A stretch of 64,000 bases of DNA from Streptomyces sp. MRC013 (GTDB taxonomy: Bacteria > Actinomycetota > Actinomycetes > Streptomycetales > Streptomycetaceae), in contig NZ_CP094264.1 of assembly GCF_023614235.1 (NCBI RefSeq), forward strand, positions 3,596,001 through 3,660,000, read 5' to 3'. A program made the position numbers and the translations under genes. The notes under the pieces are model-generated. The model was not told the DNA's origin, searched no databases, and was given only the letters and a program-made list of their open reading frames with translations. Shown in pieces: positions 55,819-64,000 of this stretch (within the stretch, counting starts at the first letter, position 1; each line of letters starts with the position of its first letter).

Positions 55819-57249
55819 ATGAGACCCCGTCCCCGCCGCGCGGCTGCCGCGGCCCTGTGCACCGCCGCGGTTCTCGGCGTGACCGGGCTGACCCCCGGCA
55901 CGGCGGCCGCCGCCCCGGCCCCCGAAGGCGGTGCCCGGGCGGACTTCGACGGCGACGGTTACGCCGACATCGCCGTCAGCGCGCCCACGGCCACCGTCGA
56001 CGGCCTCAAGCGGGCCGGAGCCGTCACCGTCCTGTACGGCTCCGCCGACGGGTACGCCACCACGAACAGCGCGACGGTGTCGCAGGCCGGCCCGGGCGTG
56101 CCGGGCGACCCGACCGCCGAGCGGCGCTGGGGGTACCTCGGCGGCGACGGCGATCTGGACGGGGACGGACACGACGACCTGATCGTCCGCTCGGGCCAGG
56201 GCTGGACGGTCCTGTGGGGCGGCGCCGAGGGGCTGGCCGGCGGTGCCGAGCTGCCCGCCGGCCGGGGCACCGCGGATTCCCCGAGGCTCTACAACAACAG
56301 CGCGGGGGTCGGCGACGTCGACGGCGACGGCACGGCGGACGTCGTCGCCGTCGCCGAGGTGGGCGGCCGGTACGGCCTGGCCGTCTTCCACGGCCCGGTG
56401 AGCCGTACGGGCGCCCCCCGGAAGACGGTGTTCCGCGACACCGCCGCCGTGGACGGCGGCTACTCGCCGAGCACGGTGTCGGTGGGCGACATGACGGGCG
56501 ACGGAGTGGCCGACGTGGTGACCGGCGGCACCACGCAGCCCGACCACGTCCCGTCGGGGCTGCTCTACGCGGGCTCCGCCGCGGGCCTGACCCGCGGCGG
56601 AGCCGTCAAGCGGGACTGGAGCGGAGCGTTCGGCGACCTCAACGGCGACGGCTACCAGGACTTCGTCGGCGGCGACGGCGACGCGACGGCCCAGGCCCCC
56701 GGCGGGGCGGTCCACGTCACCTACGGCGGACCCGGCGGCGTGAGCGGGACCCTCGCACCGCGCACCTACACCCAGGCGACCGCCGGGGTGCCGGGGACGG
56801 ACGAGAAGGGCGACCGGTTCGGCGACAGCGTCGCCCTCGGCGACACCGACGGCGACGGGTACGCGGACCTCGTCGTCGGGGCGCCGGGGGAGACCGGTGC
56901 CGACACCGCGGCCACCGGCGGGGCCGGGGCGATCACCGTCCTGCGGGGCGGCCCCGACGGCGTCACCACCGCGGGCGCCCGGTCGCTCACCCAGAACACC
57001 CGGGGCGTGCCCAGCACGTCGGAGGCGTCGGACCACTTCGGCTCGGCCGTCCTCGTGACCGACGGCCGCGGCGGCGGCGCACCCGAGGTCTTCGTCGGCG
57101 GCAACGGCGAGGACGGCTGGCTGGGCCGGGTCTGGCGGCTCCCCGCGACGACGGCCGGGGTCACCGGAGCCGGCAGCACCAGCTTCAACGGCGAGGACCT
57201 CCCCGGTGTGTCCGGAGCCGCGCACATCGGTGAGCAGTTCGGCCGCTGA
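55819..57249 (+). CDS. Secreted FG-GAP repeat protein
   Basis: A 476-residue exported protein. Signal peptide about 1-32 (ATAAAAAP), then FG-GAP/integrin-type beta-propeller blades, six with calcium loops: DFDGDGYADIAVSAP, DLDGDGHDDLIV, DVDGDGTADVV, DMTGDGVADVV, DLNGDGYQDFVGG and DTDGDGYADLVVGAPGE. A seventh blade lacks the loop. No catalytic domain is fused. Binding or adhesion outside the cell is inferred. ATG 55819 with GGGAGG upstream. Confidence 0.88.
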   Translation: MRPRPRRAAAAALCTAAVLGVTGLTPGTAAAAPAPEGGARADFDGDGYADIAVSAPTATVDGLKRAGAVTVLYGSADGYATTNSATVSQAGPGVPGDPTAERRWGYLGGDGDLDGDGHDDLIVRSGQGWTVLWGGAEGLAGGAELPAGRGTADSPRLYNNSAGVGDVDGDGTADVVAVAEVGGRYGLAVFHGPVSRTGAPRKTVFRDTAAVDGGYSPSTVSVGDMTGDGVADVVTGGTTQPDHVPSGLLYAGSAAGLTRGGAVKRDWSGAFGDLNGDGYQDFVGGDGDATAQAPGGAVHVTYGGPGGVSGTLAPRTYTQATAGVPGTDEKGDRFGDSVALGDTDGDGYADLVVGAPGETGADTAATGGAGAITVLRGGPDGVTTAGARSLTQNTRGVPSTSEASDHFGSAVLVTDGRGGGAPEVFVGGNGEDGWLGRVWRLPATTAGVTGAGSTSFNGEDLPGVSGAAHIGEQFGR

Positions 57250-57638
57250 GCCCGCCCCGTCCGTCCCGGCGGCCGCGGTCCGCACCGGCCCCGCGAGCGG
57301 CGGGGTCGCGGCTCCGGGGCCGGGACTCCGGGGCCGCTCGGACCGCCCGCACGAAGGCGTCGCGGCACGGGACGGAGGCCGCCCGGGGGATCCGGGCGGC
57401 CTCCGCGCCTGCGCGGGGAGCCGGGGTTCGCACCCGGGCCGTACCCGGTGGTGGCGCCCGCCCCGACGAGGGGGCCGCGACGCACCCCTCGCGGGCGCCC
57501 CGGGGCCGCGGACGGTTCCGGAGGGGCGGGCGGAGACTCCGGGCGCGGCGGCCGCCCGGCGCGTCCGCCCGCGCCCCGCGCGGACACGGCGGGGGAGGGC
57601 CGGGCCGCGGCGGCCGGTCGATCCGCCCGCCGCCCGCC
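57250..57638. other. Intergenic 389 bp, terminator only
   Basis: No gene is supported between the FG-GAP gene and the minus-strand NIPSNAP-like gene except the hairpin at 57373-57405. Confidence 0.5.
57373..57405. terminator. 14-bp perfect hairpin
   Basis: CGGAGGCCGCCCGG (57373-57386) pairs perfectly with 57392-57405 over a 5-nt loop. It probably ends the FG-GAP transcript. Confidence 0.6.
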
Positions 57639-58001
57639 TCAGGTCGGCTCGACGATGTCGGCGGTCCCGGCGGCGCGGTTGGCCAGACCCCGCGGCGGTG
57701 CCTTGACGCCCACGATGACGTCGCTGACCTCGATGTACCTGCCCTTGGCCCCCATGCGGAAGTCGGTCGCGGCGGCGTGGATCTCCTCCAGGGAGTCGGC
57801 CTCGACGAGGGTGATCTGGTCGTACTTCCCGTTGAGCCCCGAGGTCACGACGTGGGTCAACTGCTTGGTCCACTTGGAGAGGTCCCGCGCGTGGGCGGCC
57901 GAGACCTCGTGGATCTTCTCCCTGCCCAGTTCGAAGTAGGCGGGGTCGATGTGCATGAAGAGCAGTCCGATGTACTTGTTGCGATCCGCCAGTTGATGCA
58001 C
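57639..58001 (-). CDS. Small dimeric alpha/beta-barrel-like protein, unknown
   Basis: A 120-residue cytosolic protein: YIGLLFMHIDPAYFELGREK, then DQITLVEADSLEEIHAAATD and YIEVSDVIVGVKAPPRGLA. The alternating beta-alpha layout and 'LVEADSLEEIH' segment resemble the DUF6616/NIPSNAP-like ferredoxin folds often found in Streptomyces, without assigned function. GTG start with GAAGGGAG upstream. Alone on its strand. Confidence 0.65.
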   Translation of the reverse strand: MHQLADRNKYIGLLFMHIDPAYFELGREKIHEVSAAHARDLSKWTKQLTHVVTSGLNGKYDQITLVEADSLEEIHAAATDFRMGAKGRYIEVSDVIVGVKAPPRGLANRAAGTADIVEPT

Positions 58002-58240
58002 GGGGGCTCCCTTCCAGCCTGCTGCGAGGCGATACAGGTGAATGCGGATGAATGGGGGTGAGGTGATCGAATGATCCGATCTGATGTTCCCGGGCTCCCC
58101 GGAGCGGTAATCCCGGCCTCACCCCTGCGAGTGAAGGCCGGGCGGACCGGCGCTGCGCGGCCGGGCGCGTACCGCCGCGCCCCGCGGGCCGGGCCTCCCG
58201 GGGCCCGGCCGCTGTCGGAGGGGGCCGGTAACGTCGGGGC

Positions 58241-60491
58241 ATGGCGCAGACGGCGGTGGTGGAAGGCGTCCTCGAGCGGATCACGTACAGCAACGAGGAG
58301 AACGGGTACACGGTCGCCCGGGTCGACACCGGGCGCGGCGGCGGCGAACTGCTCACCGTGGTCGGCTCGCTGCTCGGCGCACAGCCCGGCGAGTCGCTGC
58401 GGATGGAGGGCCGCTGGGGCTCCCACCCGCAGTACGGGCGGCAGTTCACCGTCGAGAACTACACGACGGTCCTGCCGGCGACGATCCAGGGCATCCGCCG
58501 CTACCTGGGCTCGGGGCTGATCAAGGGCATCGGCCCGCGGATCGCCGACCGGATCGTGGAGCACTTCGGCACGGACACGCTCGACGTCATCGAGCGGGAG
58601 CCGGAGCGGCTCGTCGAGGTGCCGGGCCTCGGACCGAAGCGGACGCGGATGATCGGCGCCGCCTGGGAGGAGCAGAAGGCCATCAAGGAGGTCATGGTCT
58701 TCCTCCAGGGCGTCGGCGTGTCCACCTCGATCGCGGTGCGGATCTACAAGAAGTACGGCGACGCGTCGATCTCCGTCGTACGGAACCAGCCGTACCGGCT
58801 CGCCGCCGACGTGTGGGGCATCGGCTTCCTCACCGCCGACCGCATCGCCCAGGCCGTCGGCATACCCCACGACAGCCCCGACCGGGTCAAGGCCGGGCTG
58901 CGCCACGCCCTGTCCCAGTCGGCCGACCAGGGGCACTGCTTCCTCCCCGAGGAGCGGCTCATCGCGGACTCGGTGAAGCTCCTCCAGGTCGACACGGGCC
59001 TCGTCATCGACTGCCTCGCGGAGCTGGCGGCGGACGAGGAGGAGGGCGGCGTCGTGCGGGAGCGGGTGCCCGGTCCGGACGGGGGAGCCGGTCACGGCCG
59101 TGTACCTGCTGCCCTTCCACCGCGCGGAGGTGTCCCTCGCCGCGCAGCTCGGGCGGCTGATGCGGGCCGGGGAGGACCGCATGGCCGCCTTCCGGGACGT
59201 CGCCTGGGACAAGGCCCTGGCCTGGCTCGCGGACCGCACGGGGGCGGAGCTGGCGCCCGAGCAGGAGGCGGCCGTGCGGCTCGCCCTGACCCGGAAGGTC
59301 GCGGTACTGACCGGCGGGCCCGGCTGCGGAAAGTCCTTCACGGTGCGCTCGGTGGTGGAACTGGCCCGCGCCAAGAGGGCGAAGGTCCTGCTGGCCGCGC
59401 CGACGGGCCGGGCGGCCAAGCGGCTCGCGGAGCTGACGGGCGCCGAGGCGTCGACGGTTCACCGGCTGCTGGAGCTGAAGCCGGGCGGGGACGCGGCGTA
59501 CGACCGGGACCGGCCGCTCGACGCGGACCTCGTGGTGGTCGACGAGGCCTCGATGCTCGACCTGCTGCTGGCGAACAAGCTGGTCAAGGCGGTCGCGCCG
59601 GGCGCCCACCTGCTGCTGGTGGGGGACGTGGACCAGCTGCCGAGCGTCGGCGCGGGGGAGGTGCTGGGCGACCTGCTGGCGCCGGGCGGCCCCGTGCCGT
59701 CGGTGCGGCTCACGCGGATCTTCCGCCAGGCGCAGAAGTCCGGGGTCGTCACCAACGCACACCGGATCAACGCCGGTGAACCCCCGGTGACCAGCGGCCT
59801 GCCGGACTTCTTCCTGTTCGCGACGGAGGACACCGAGGAGGCCGGACGGCTCGCGGTCGACGTGGCCGCCCGCCGCGTCCCGGCGAGGTTCGGCCTCGAC
59901 CCGCGCCGGGACGTGCAGGTCCTGGCGCCCATGCACCGCGGTCCGGCCGGCGCGGGCACGCTCAACGGGCTCCTCCAGCAGGCCGTCACCCCGGCCCGCC
60001 CCGGGCTGCCGGAGAAGCGGTTCGGCGGCCGCGTCTTCCGCGTCGGGGACAAGGTCACCCAGGTCCGCAACAACTACGAGAAGGGCGAGAACGGGGTCTT
60101 CAACGGCACGGTGGGGGTGGTCACCGCCCTCGACCCGGAGGAGCAGCGGCTGACGGTGCTCACGGACGAGGACGAGGAGGTGGGGTACGACTTCGACGAA
60201 CTCGACGAGCTGGCCCACGCGTACGCAGTGACGATCCACCGCTCGCAGGGCAGCGAGTACCCGGCCGTCGTGATCCCCGTCACCACGGGCGCCTGGACCA
60301 TGCTCCAGCGCAACCTGCTCTACACGGCCGTCACCCGGGCCCGGAAGCTGGTCGTCCTCGTCGGCTCCCGCAGGGCGATCGGCCAGGCCGTCCGGACGGT
60401 CTCCGCCGGCCGCCGCTTCACCGCGCTCGACCACCGGCTGGCGGGGGGAGGGGCCGCGGCGGCCGCCGCAGGGCTTTCGGAACCGGGGTGA
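58241..60491 (+). pseudogene. recD2: RecD2-type ATP-dependent DNA helicase, frameshifted as sequenced
   Basis: A SF1B helicase of about 749 residues after correction. The N-terminal part (LERITYSNEENGYTVARV, helix-hairpin-helix GLIKGIGPRIADRIVEHFG) is the RecD2 N-region, and the ATPase core follows: GGPGCGKSFT, VVDEASMLD, GDVDQLPSVGAGEVLGD, AVTIHRSQGSEYPAVVIPV. A run of five G at 59081-59085, one too many, puts the two parts in different frames. The stand-alone gene without RecB/C is typical of RecD2 in actinobacteria. Confidence 0.82.
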
Positions 60492-60638
60492 AGGGGGCAG
60501 GATGAGCAGGTTGGCGGCACTCAGTGCCGCCGGTGAGCCCAATGGTCGACCCCGAGTGCACTCTGCTGAGCCAGATGGGGGATGGTAGAGGCAGTCAGGG
60601 CACCTCGAAGAAGAGGCACAACGTCGGTGAGGGATGAC

Positions 60639-61928
60639 GTGAGCGACAACTCTGTAGTACTGCGGTACGCGGACGGCGAGTACACCTACCCGGTGGTCGA
60701 GAGCACCGTCGGCGACAAGGGCTTCGACATCGGCAAGCTCCGCTCGCAGACGGGTCTGGTGACCCTGGACAGCGGCTACGGCAACACGGCCGCCTACAAG
60801 TCCGCGATCACCTACCTCGACGGCGAGCAGGGCATCCTGCGCTACCGCGGCTACCCGATCGAGCAGCTCGCCGAGCGCTCCACCTTCCTTGAGGTGGCGT
60901 ACCTGCTGATCAACGGCGAGCTGCCGAGGGCCGACCAGCTGGCGGCCTTCACCACCGAGATCACGCAGCACACGCTGCTGCACGAGGACGTCAAACGGTT
61001 CTTCGACGGCTTCCCGCGCGACGCGCACCCGATGGCGATGCTGTCGTCCGTGGTCAGCGCGCTGTCGACGTTCTACCAGGACAGCCACAACCCGTTCGAC
61101 GAGAAGCAGCGCCACCTGTCGACGATCCGGCTGCTGGCGAAGCTGCCGACGATCGCGGCGTACGCGTACAAGAAGTCGATCGGCCACCCGTTCGTCTACC
61201 CGCGCAACGACCTGTCGTACGTCGAGAACTTCCTGCGCATGACGTTCTCCGTGCCGGCGCAGGAGTACGAGCTGGACCCGGTCGTCGTCTCGGCCCTCGA
61301 CAAGCTGCTGATCCTCCACGCGGACCACGAGCAGAACTGCTCGACGTCCACGGTCCGCCTGGTCGGCTCGTCGCAGGCGAACATGTTCGCGTCGATCTCC
61401 GCGGGCATCTCGGCCCTGTGGGGTCCGCTGCACGGCGGCGCCAACCAGTCGGTGCTGGAGATGCTCCAGGGCATCCAGGCCAACGGCGGCGACGTCGACT
61501 CCTTCATCCGCAAGGTGAAGAACAAGGAGGACGGCGTCCGCCTGATGGGCTTCGGCCACCGCGTCTACAAGAGCTTCGACCCCCGGGCGAAGATCATCAA
61601 GGCGGCGGCGCACGACGTCCTCTCGGCACTCGGCAAGAGCGACGAGCTGCTGGACATCGCGCTGAAGCTGGAGGAGCACGCGCTCGCCGACGAGTACTTC
61701 GTCTCGCGCAACCTCTACCCGAACGTCGACTTCTACACGGGCCTGATCTACCGCGCCATGGGCTTCCCGACGGAGATGTTCACGGTGCTGTTCGCCCTCG
61801 GCCGCCTGCCGGGCTGGATCGCCCAGTGGCACGAGATGATCAAGGAGCCGGGCTCCCGCATCGGCCGCCCGCGCCAGATCTACACCGGCGAGGTCCTGCG
61901 CGACTTCGTCCCGGTCGAGGCCCGCTGA
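60639..61928 (+). CDS. gltA: Citrate synthase
   Basis: A 429-residue hexameric-type citrate synthase that condenses oxaloacetate and acetyl-CoA. Motifs: GYPIEQLAERSTFLEVAYLL, HADHEQNCSTSTVR with the first catalytic His, GPLHGGANQ with the second His, and GFGHRVYKSFDPRA. The C-terminal catalytic Asp is in NVDFYTG. GTG 60639 with GAGGG 5 nt upstream is preferred to GTG 60627. A large hairpin follows the stop. Confidence 0.95.
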   Translation: MSDNSVVLRYADGEYTYPVVESTVGDKGFDIGKLRSQTGLVTLDSGYGNTAAYKSAITYLDGEQGILRYRGYPIEQLAERSTFLEVAYLLINGELPRADQLAAFTTEITQHTLLHEDVKRFFDGFPRDAHPMAMLSSVVSALSTFYQDSHNPFDEKQRHLSTIRLLAKLPTIAAYAYKKSIGHPFVYPRNDLSYVENFLRMTFSVPAQEYELDPVVVSALDKLLILHADHEQNCSTSTVRLVGSSQANMFASISAGISALWGPLHGGANQSVLEMLQGIQANGGDVDSFIRKVKNKEDGVRLMGFGHRVYKSFDPRAKIIKAAAHDVLSALGKSDELLDIALKLEEHALADEYFVSRNLYPNVDFYTGLIYRAMGFPTEMFTVLFALGRLPGWIAQWHEMIKEPGSRIGRPRQIYTGEVLRDFVPVEAR

Positions 61929-62394
61929 CCCCACCGGTCACCGCCCGGAGCGTGAAAGCGCCCCGCTCGCCGATCCCCCCACGGGTCGGCGGGCGGGGCG
62001 CTTCCGCATCCCCGGTGCGGATTCCCCCCACGGGATCCGGACCGGGCATCTGCCGGTCCCCGGCAGAGGCTCGCGCAGGCGATCTGCCGGGGTACGTACG
62101 GACGGGAGGGCCGCTCAAAGCTCCCCGGCGCACGTGCCCCGGCCAACGCTTGCCCGGGACGTCCCCCAAGACATCCCGTGAACGTCCCCCAAGACGTTCG
62201 CGGCATCGTCCATTTAGACCCACGAGCTGGCCAAATGGTTACCCCTCAATATCTGTGATCTAGGTCTCTTTGTGAAGGTCCGGTACGTCACGTGACGGTG
62301 AATTCGCGTGAACACCCGCTCCGGTCCGGCGGACGGGCGGGCCGTATCGGTGGGTCTGTCACGGTACGGCCCGCCCGGGTGCCGCGGTCGGCGT
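61929..62394. other. Intergenic 466 bp, terminator only
   Basis: Beyond the gltA terminator, no gene is seen. A locally A/T-richer stretch near 62225-62275 (ATGGTTACCCCTCAATATCT) might hold a promoter; direction uncertain. Confidence 0.45.
61956..62003 (+). terminator. Terminator of gltA
   Basis: AAGCGCCCCGC (61956-61966) pairs perfectly with 61993-62003, with further inner pairing. It begins 28 nt after the stop. Confidence 0.7.
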
Positions 62395-62631
62395 TCAGGC
62401 GGCCGCGCCGACCAGTTCGTAGCCGGCCTCGTCCACGGCGGCGCGGACGGCCTCCTCGTCGAGCGGCGCGCCGGAGGTGACCGTCACCCTGCCGGTGGCC
62501 GCCACGGCCTGGACCGAGGTGACGCCCGGGAGGGCGGACAGCTCCTGCGCGACGGCGCCCTCGCAGTGCCCGCAGGTCATGCCCTTGACCTCGTACACGG
62601 TGGTGACGTCGGCGTTCGTCTCGGCGCTCAT
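62395..62631 (-). CDS. copZ: Copper chaperone
   Basis: A 78-residue HMA-domain protein that carries Cu(I) to CopA. The motif GMTCGHC lies at about 18-24, with the ferredoxin-like VAQELSALPGVTSVQAVAAT following. His instead of Ala in the MTCxxC motif is common in CopZ. GAGGAG precedes the ATG by 8 nt. A CsoR-like palindrome stands 57 bp upstream, the same form as in front of copA. Confidence 0.9.
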   Translation of the reverse strand: MSAETNADVTTVYEVKGMTCGHCEGAVAQELSALPGVTSVQAVAATGRVTVTSGAPLDEEAVRAAVDEAGYELVGAAA

Positions 62632-62935
62632 GGTGCTTCTCCTCTGGGTGCGGGGGCGGGGCGGTGCCCTGTTGCGATCACCACTGTATACCCCCTGGGG
62701 GTACTGGTTCCACTCCTGCTCGGCGCCCGGTCCGCCCGTACGGCGGAGCACCGGCCGGACCGGGCCGCCCCGCGCCCCGTGTCGCGGCGCGCCCGCCGTC
62801 CACCTCCTCCCGGGCGGGGCCAGCGCGCTCGCGGACGCGCGGGCGGGCCGGGGCGGGAGCGTTCGAAGGCGGGGCGGGGGCCGGAGGCGTACCGCGGTAC
62901 GGGGCGCGGCGGGGCCCCGGCGGGGCGCGGCCGGA
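62632..62935. other. Intergenic 304 bp with copZ operator
   Basis: Contains the CsoR-like site upstream of copZ; the remaining ~220 bp, between the divergent-looking copZ promoter and the HTH gene end, holds no supported gene. Confidence 0.45.
62689..62703. promoter_or_regulatory. CsoR-like operator of copZ
   Basis: TACCCCCTGGGGGTA is a perfect palindrome around its central T. It matches the copA-side sites at 22980 and 23062 in type and is 58-72 nt before the copZ start on the minus strand. Confidence 0.7.
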
Positions 62936-63133
62936 TCAGCCGCCGCGGGAGCGGTTGCCCGGGCGGTTGGCCACCCAGGTGCGGATCGTGTCCGCGTACC
63001 AGTAGGGCTTGCCCGCCTCCACGTGGTCGGGGCGCGGCAGGAGGCCGTGCTTGCGGTACGAGCGGACGGTGTCCGGCTGCACCCGGATGTGCGCCGCGAT
63101 CTCCTTGTACGACCAGAGCCCTCGGTCCGTCAT
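62936..63133 (-). CDS. MerR-like/BldC-type helix-turn-helix protein
   Basis: A 65-residue small DNA-binding protein with a winged HTH of the MerR/excisionase type: WSYKEIAAHIRVQPDTVRSY (about 7-26), RKHGLLPRPD (wing), PYWYADTIRTWVANRPG. It is like BldC-family or AlpA-like proteins in Streptomyces; the target is unknown. ATG 63133 with GGGGAGG about 10 nt upstream. It is separate from copZ and could regulate anything nearby. Confidence 0.78.
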   Translation of the reverse strand: MTDRGLWSYKEIAAHIRVQPDTVRSYRKHGLLPRPDHVEAGKPYWYADTIRTWVANRPGNRSRGG

Positions 63134-63593
63134 CTGGATGGCACCTCCCCGTGCACGCCGCGGCGCGGCCCGGGAGGGCCGTCGGAGGAGCCGCGGCGCG
63201 GACTGATGATCACCAACCCTGTGCCCGGTCAACGACGCAGAGTGACCGTTCGGATGCGTCGTTGAACGGCTGTGACCGTGCGGCCATCTTCCGGTGACGT
63301 ATGTGACGTCCGCGGAACGCCCGCGACCGTCGGGCGACGGTCCCGCACCCGTCCGCGGACACCTCCGGGAGGAGGTCCGCCGGAGCTCGGGGGCACGCCC
63401 GGGCGCGAGCCCGGCGGCGGTGCGGGGGCGCGGCCGTGGGCGACGGCCCCGCACCGCCACCGGGGCCTTCCGGAGCGCGGGGCCGGCACCGGTACGGACC
63501 CCCTCACCGGCCCCCGCCGGAGGCGGCGGCGGGGGCCGGTGACGGGGTCCCGGAACGCCCGGGTCCACTCGGCGCTCTCCGCGCCCGCCGGGC
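63134..63593. other. Intergenic 460 bp, terminator only
   Basis: Open frames are shadows. The one clear structure is the hairpin at 63497-63549, and AT-rich DNA at 63215-63260 may include the HTH gene promoter. Confidence 0.45.
63497..63549 (-). terminator. Long hairpin after partial TetR gene
   Basis: A 23-bp stem with one mismatch between 63497-63519 and 63527-63549, loop 7 nt. It lies 45 nt past the TetR stop. Confidence 0.65.
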
Positions 63594-64000
63594 TCAGCCC
63601 TCCGCCGGCGCGCCCGGTCCGGCCGGTCGGCCCGCGGCGATCCCGGCTTCGACGTCGGCGAGGTGGGCGGCGAGGATCTCCTCGAACGCGGCACGGCGGT
63701 CCGCCCCGAGGGGGCGGACGTCGCGGGCGAAGCGGGCCAGGGCCGGGAAGCGCTCGGGGTCGGCGCCCAGGACCGCCACGCGGAACAGCTCCATGCCCTG
63801 TTCGTGCTCGGCGGGCTTGACGGTGCCGAACCCGGCCTCGGCGGAGACCAGTGCGGAGAGGAGGACCGTGAGCCGGTGGTAGCGCGCCGGGATCTCCTCC
63901 TCGGGGAGTCCCGACGCGCTCAGGGCCTGCAGCACCTCTTCCATGACCAGCCGGGAACCAGTGCCGCTCGACGCGTAGCGCCCCCAGACCGCGGCGAGCT
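63594..64000 (-). CDS. TetR/AcrR family regulator, C-terminal part, 5' end outside window
   Basis: The last 135 residues of a TetR-type regulator: LAAVWGRYASSGTGSRLVME, then helices EEEIPARYHRLTVLLSALVS and FRVAVLGADPERFPALARFA. The HTH is beyond the right edge. The frame stays open to base 64000, so an ATG at 63944 is internal rather than the start. A strong hairpin follows. Confidence 0.75.
   Translation of the reverse strand, partial: LAAVWGRYASSGTGSRLVMEEVLQALSASGLPEEEIPARYHRLTVLLSALVSAEAGFGTVKPAEHEQGMELFRVAVLGADPERFPALARFARDVRPLGADRRAAFEEILAAHLADVEAGIAAGRPAGPGAPAEG

Overview
The window is a piece of an actinobacterial chromosome, almost certainly Streptomyces or a close relative. It has very high GC with strongly GC-biased third positions, frequent GTG/TTG starts, an Scr1-type XRE regulator paired with a DUF397 protein, many TetR regulators, and secreted enzymes typical of the genus (peptidase S37, endonuclease I, GH3, FG-GAP). 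No core secondary-metabolite assembly genes, complete prophage, rRNA operon or CRISPR array are visible. One tRNA, tRNA-Cys(GCA), is present.

Layout. 1-6.5 kb: acyl-CoA metabolism (partial acyl-CoA carboxylase beta subunit, acyl-CoA dehydrogenase) with two divergently placed TetR regulators and palindromic operators. 6.7-18.8 kb: a defence island of a RloA/RloB (AbiL-like) pair, hsdM and hsdS, an embedded XRE/DUF397 cassette with two small genes, hsdR, and a YgjP-like metalloprotease. 19-23 kb: a secreted Cys-tailed protein, a decayed ferredoxin-MBL gene, a probable IS21 remnant and a His-rich secreted protein. 23-25.5 kb: copper P-type ATPase CopA with CsoR-like palindromes; the chaperone copZ lies 37 kb away under a matching palindrome. 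25.6-32 kb: pentapeptide-repeat membrane protein, then PucR regulator / agmatinase-family ureohydrolase / ThDP enzyme, which may form an arginine or guanidinobutyrate catabolic unit. 32-41 kb: secreted nuclease, Lnu-like nucleotidyltransferase, a fused two-half ABC exporter and a Tat-type esterase. 41-49 kb: secreted peptidase S37, GH3 enzyme, SDR, tRNA-Cys, hydrolase and ferritin-like protein. 49-55.7 kb: a poly-gamma-glutamate type locus (duplicated sensor-HAMP protein, PgsB, PgsC, NlpC/P60 hydrolase) with a divergent lipoprotein resembling poly-gamma-glutamate hydrolases. 55.8-64 kb: FG-GAP protein, RecD2-type helicase, citrate synthase, CopZ, a BldC-like HTH protein and a partial TetR.

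At least six otherwise intact-looking genes (HAD-type phosphatase, RloA, agmatinase, ABC exporter, alpha/beta hydrolase, RecD2) are each broken by one or two single-base indels, most of them in G or C runs. This looks more like uncorrected sequence error than gene decay, so these entries should be read as probable full-length genes until resequenced. Strong inverted-repeat terminators separate many convergent gene pairs.
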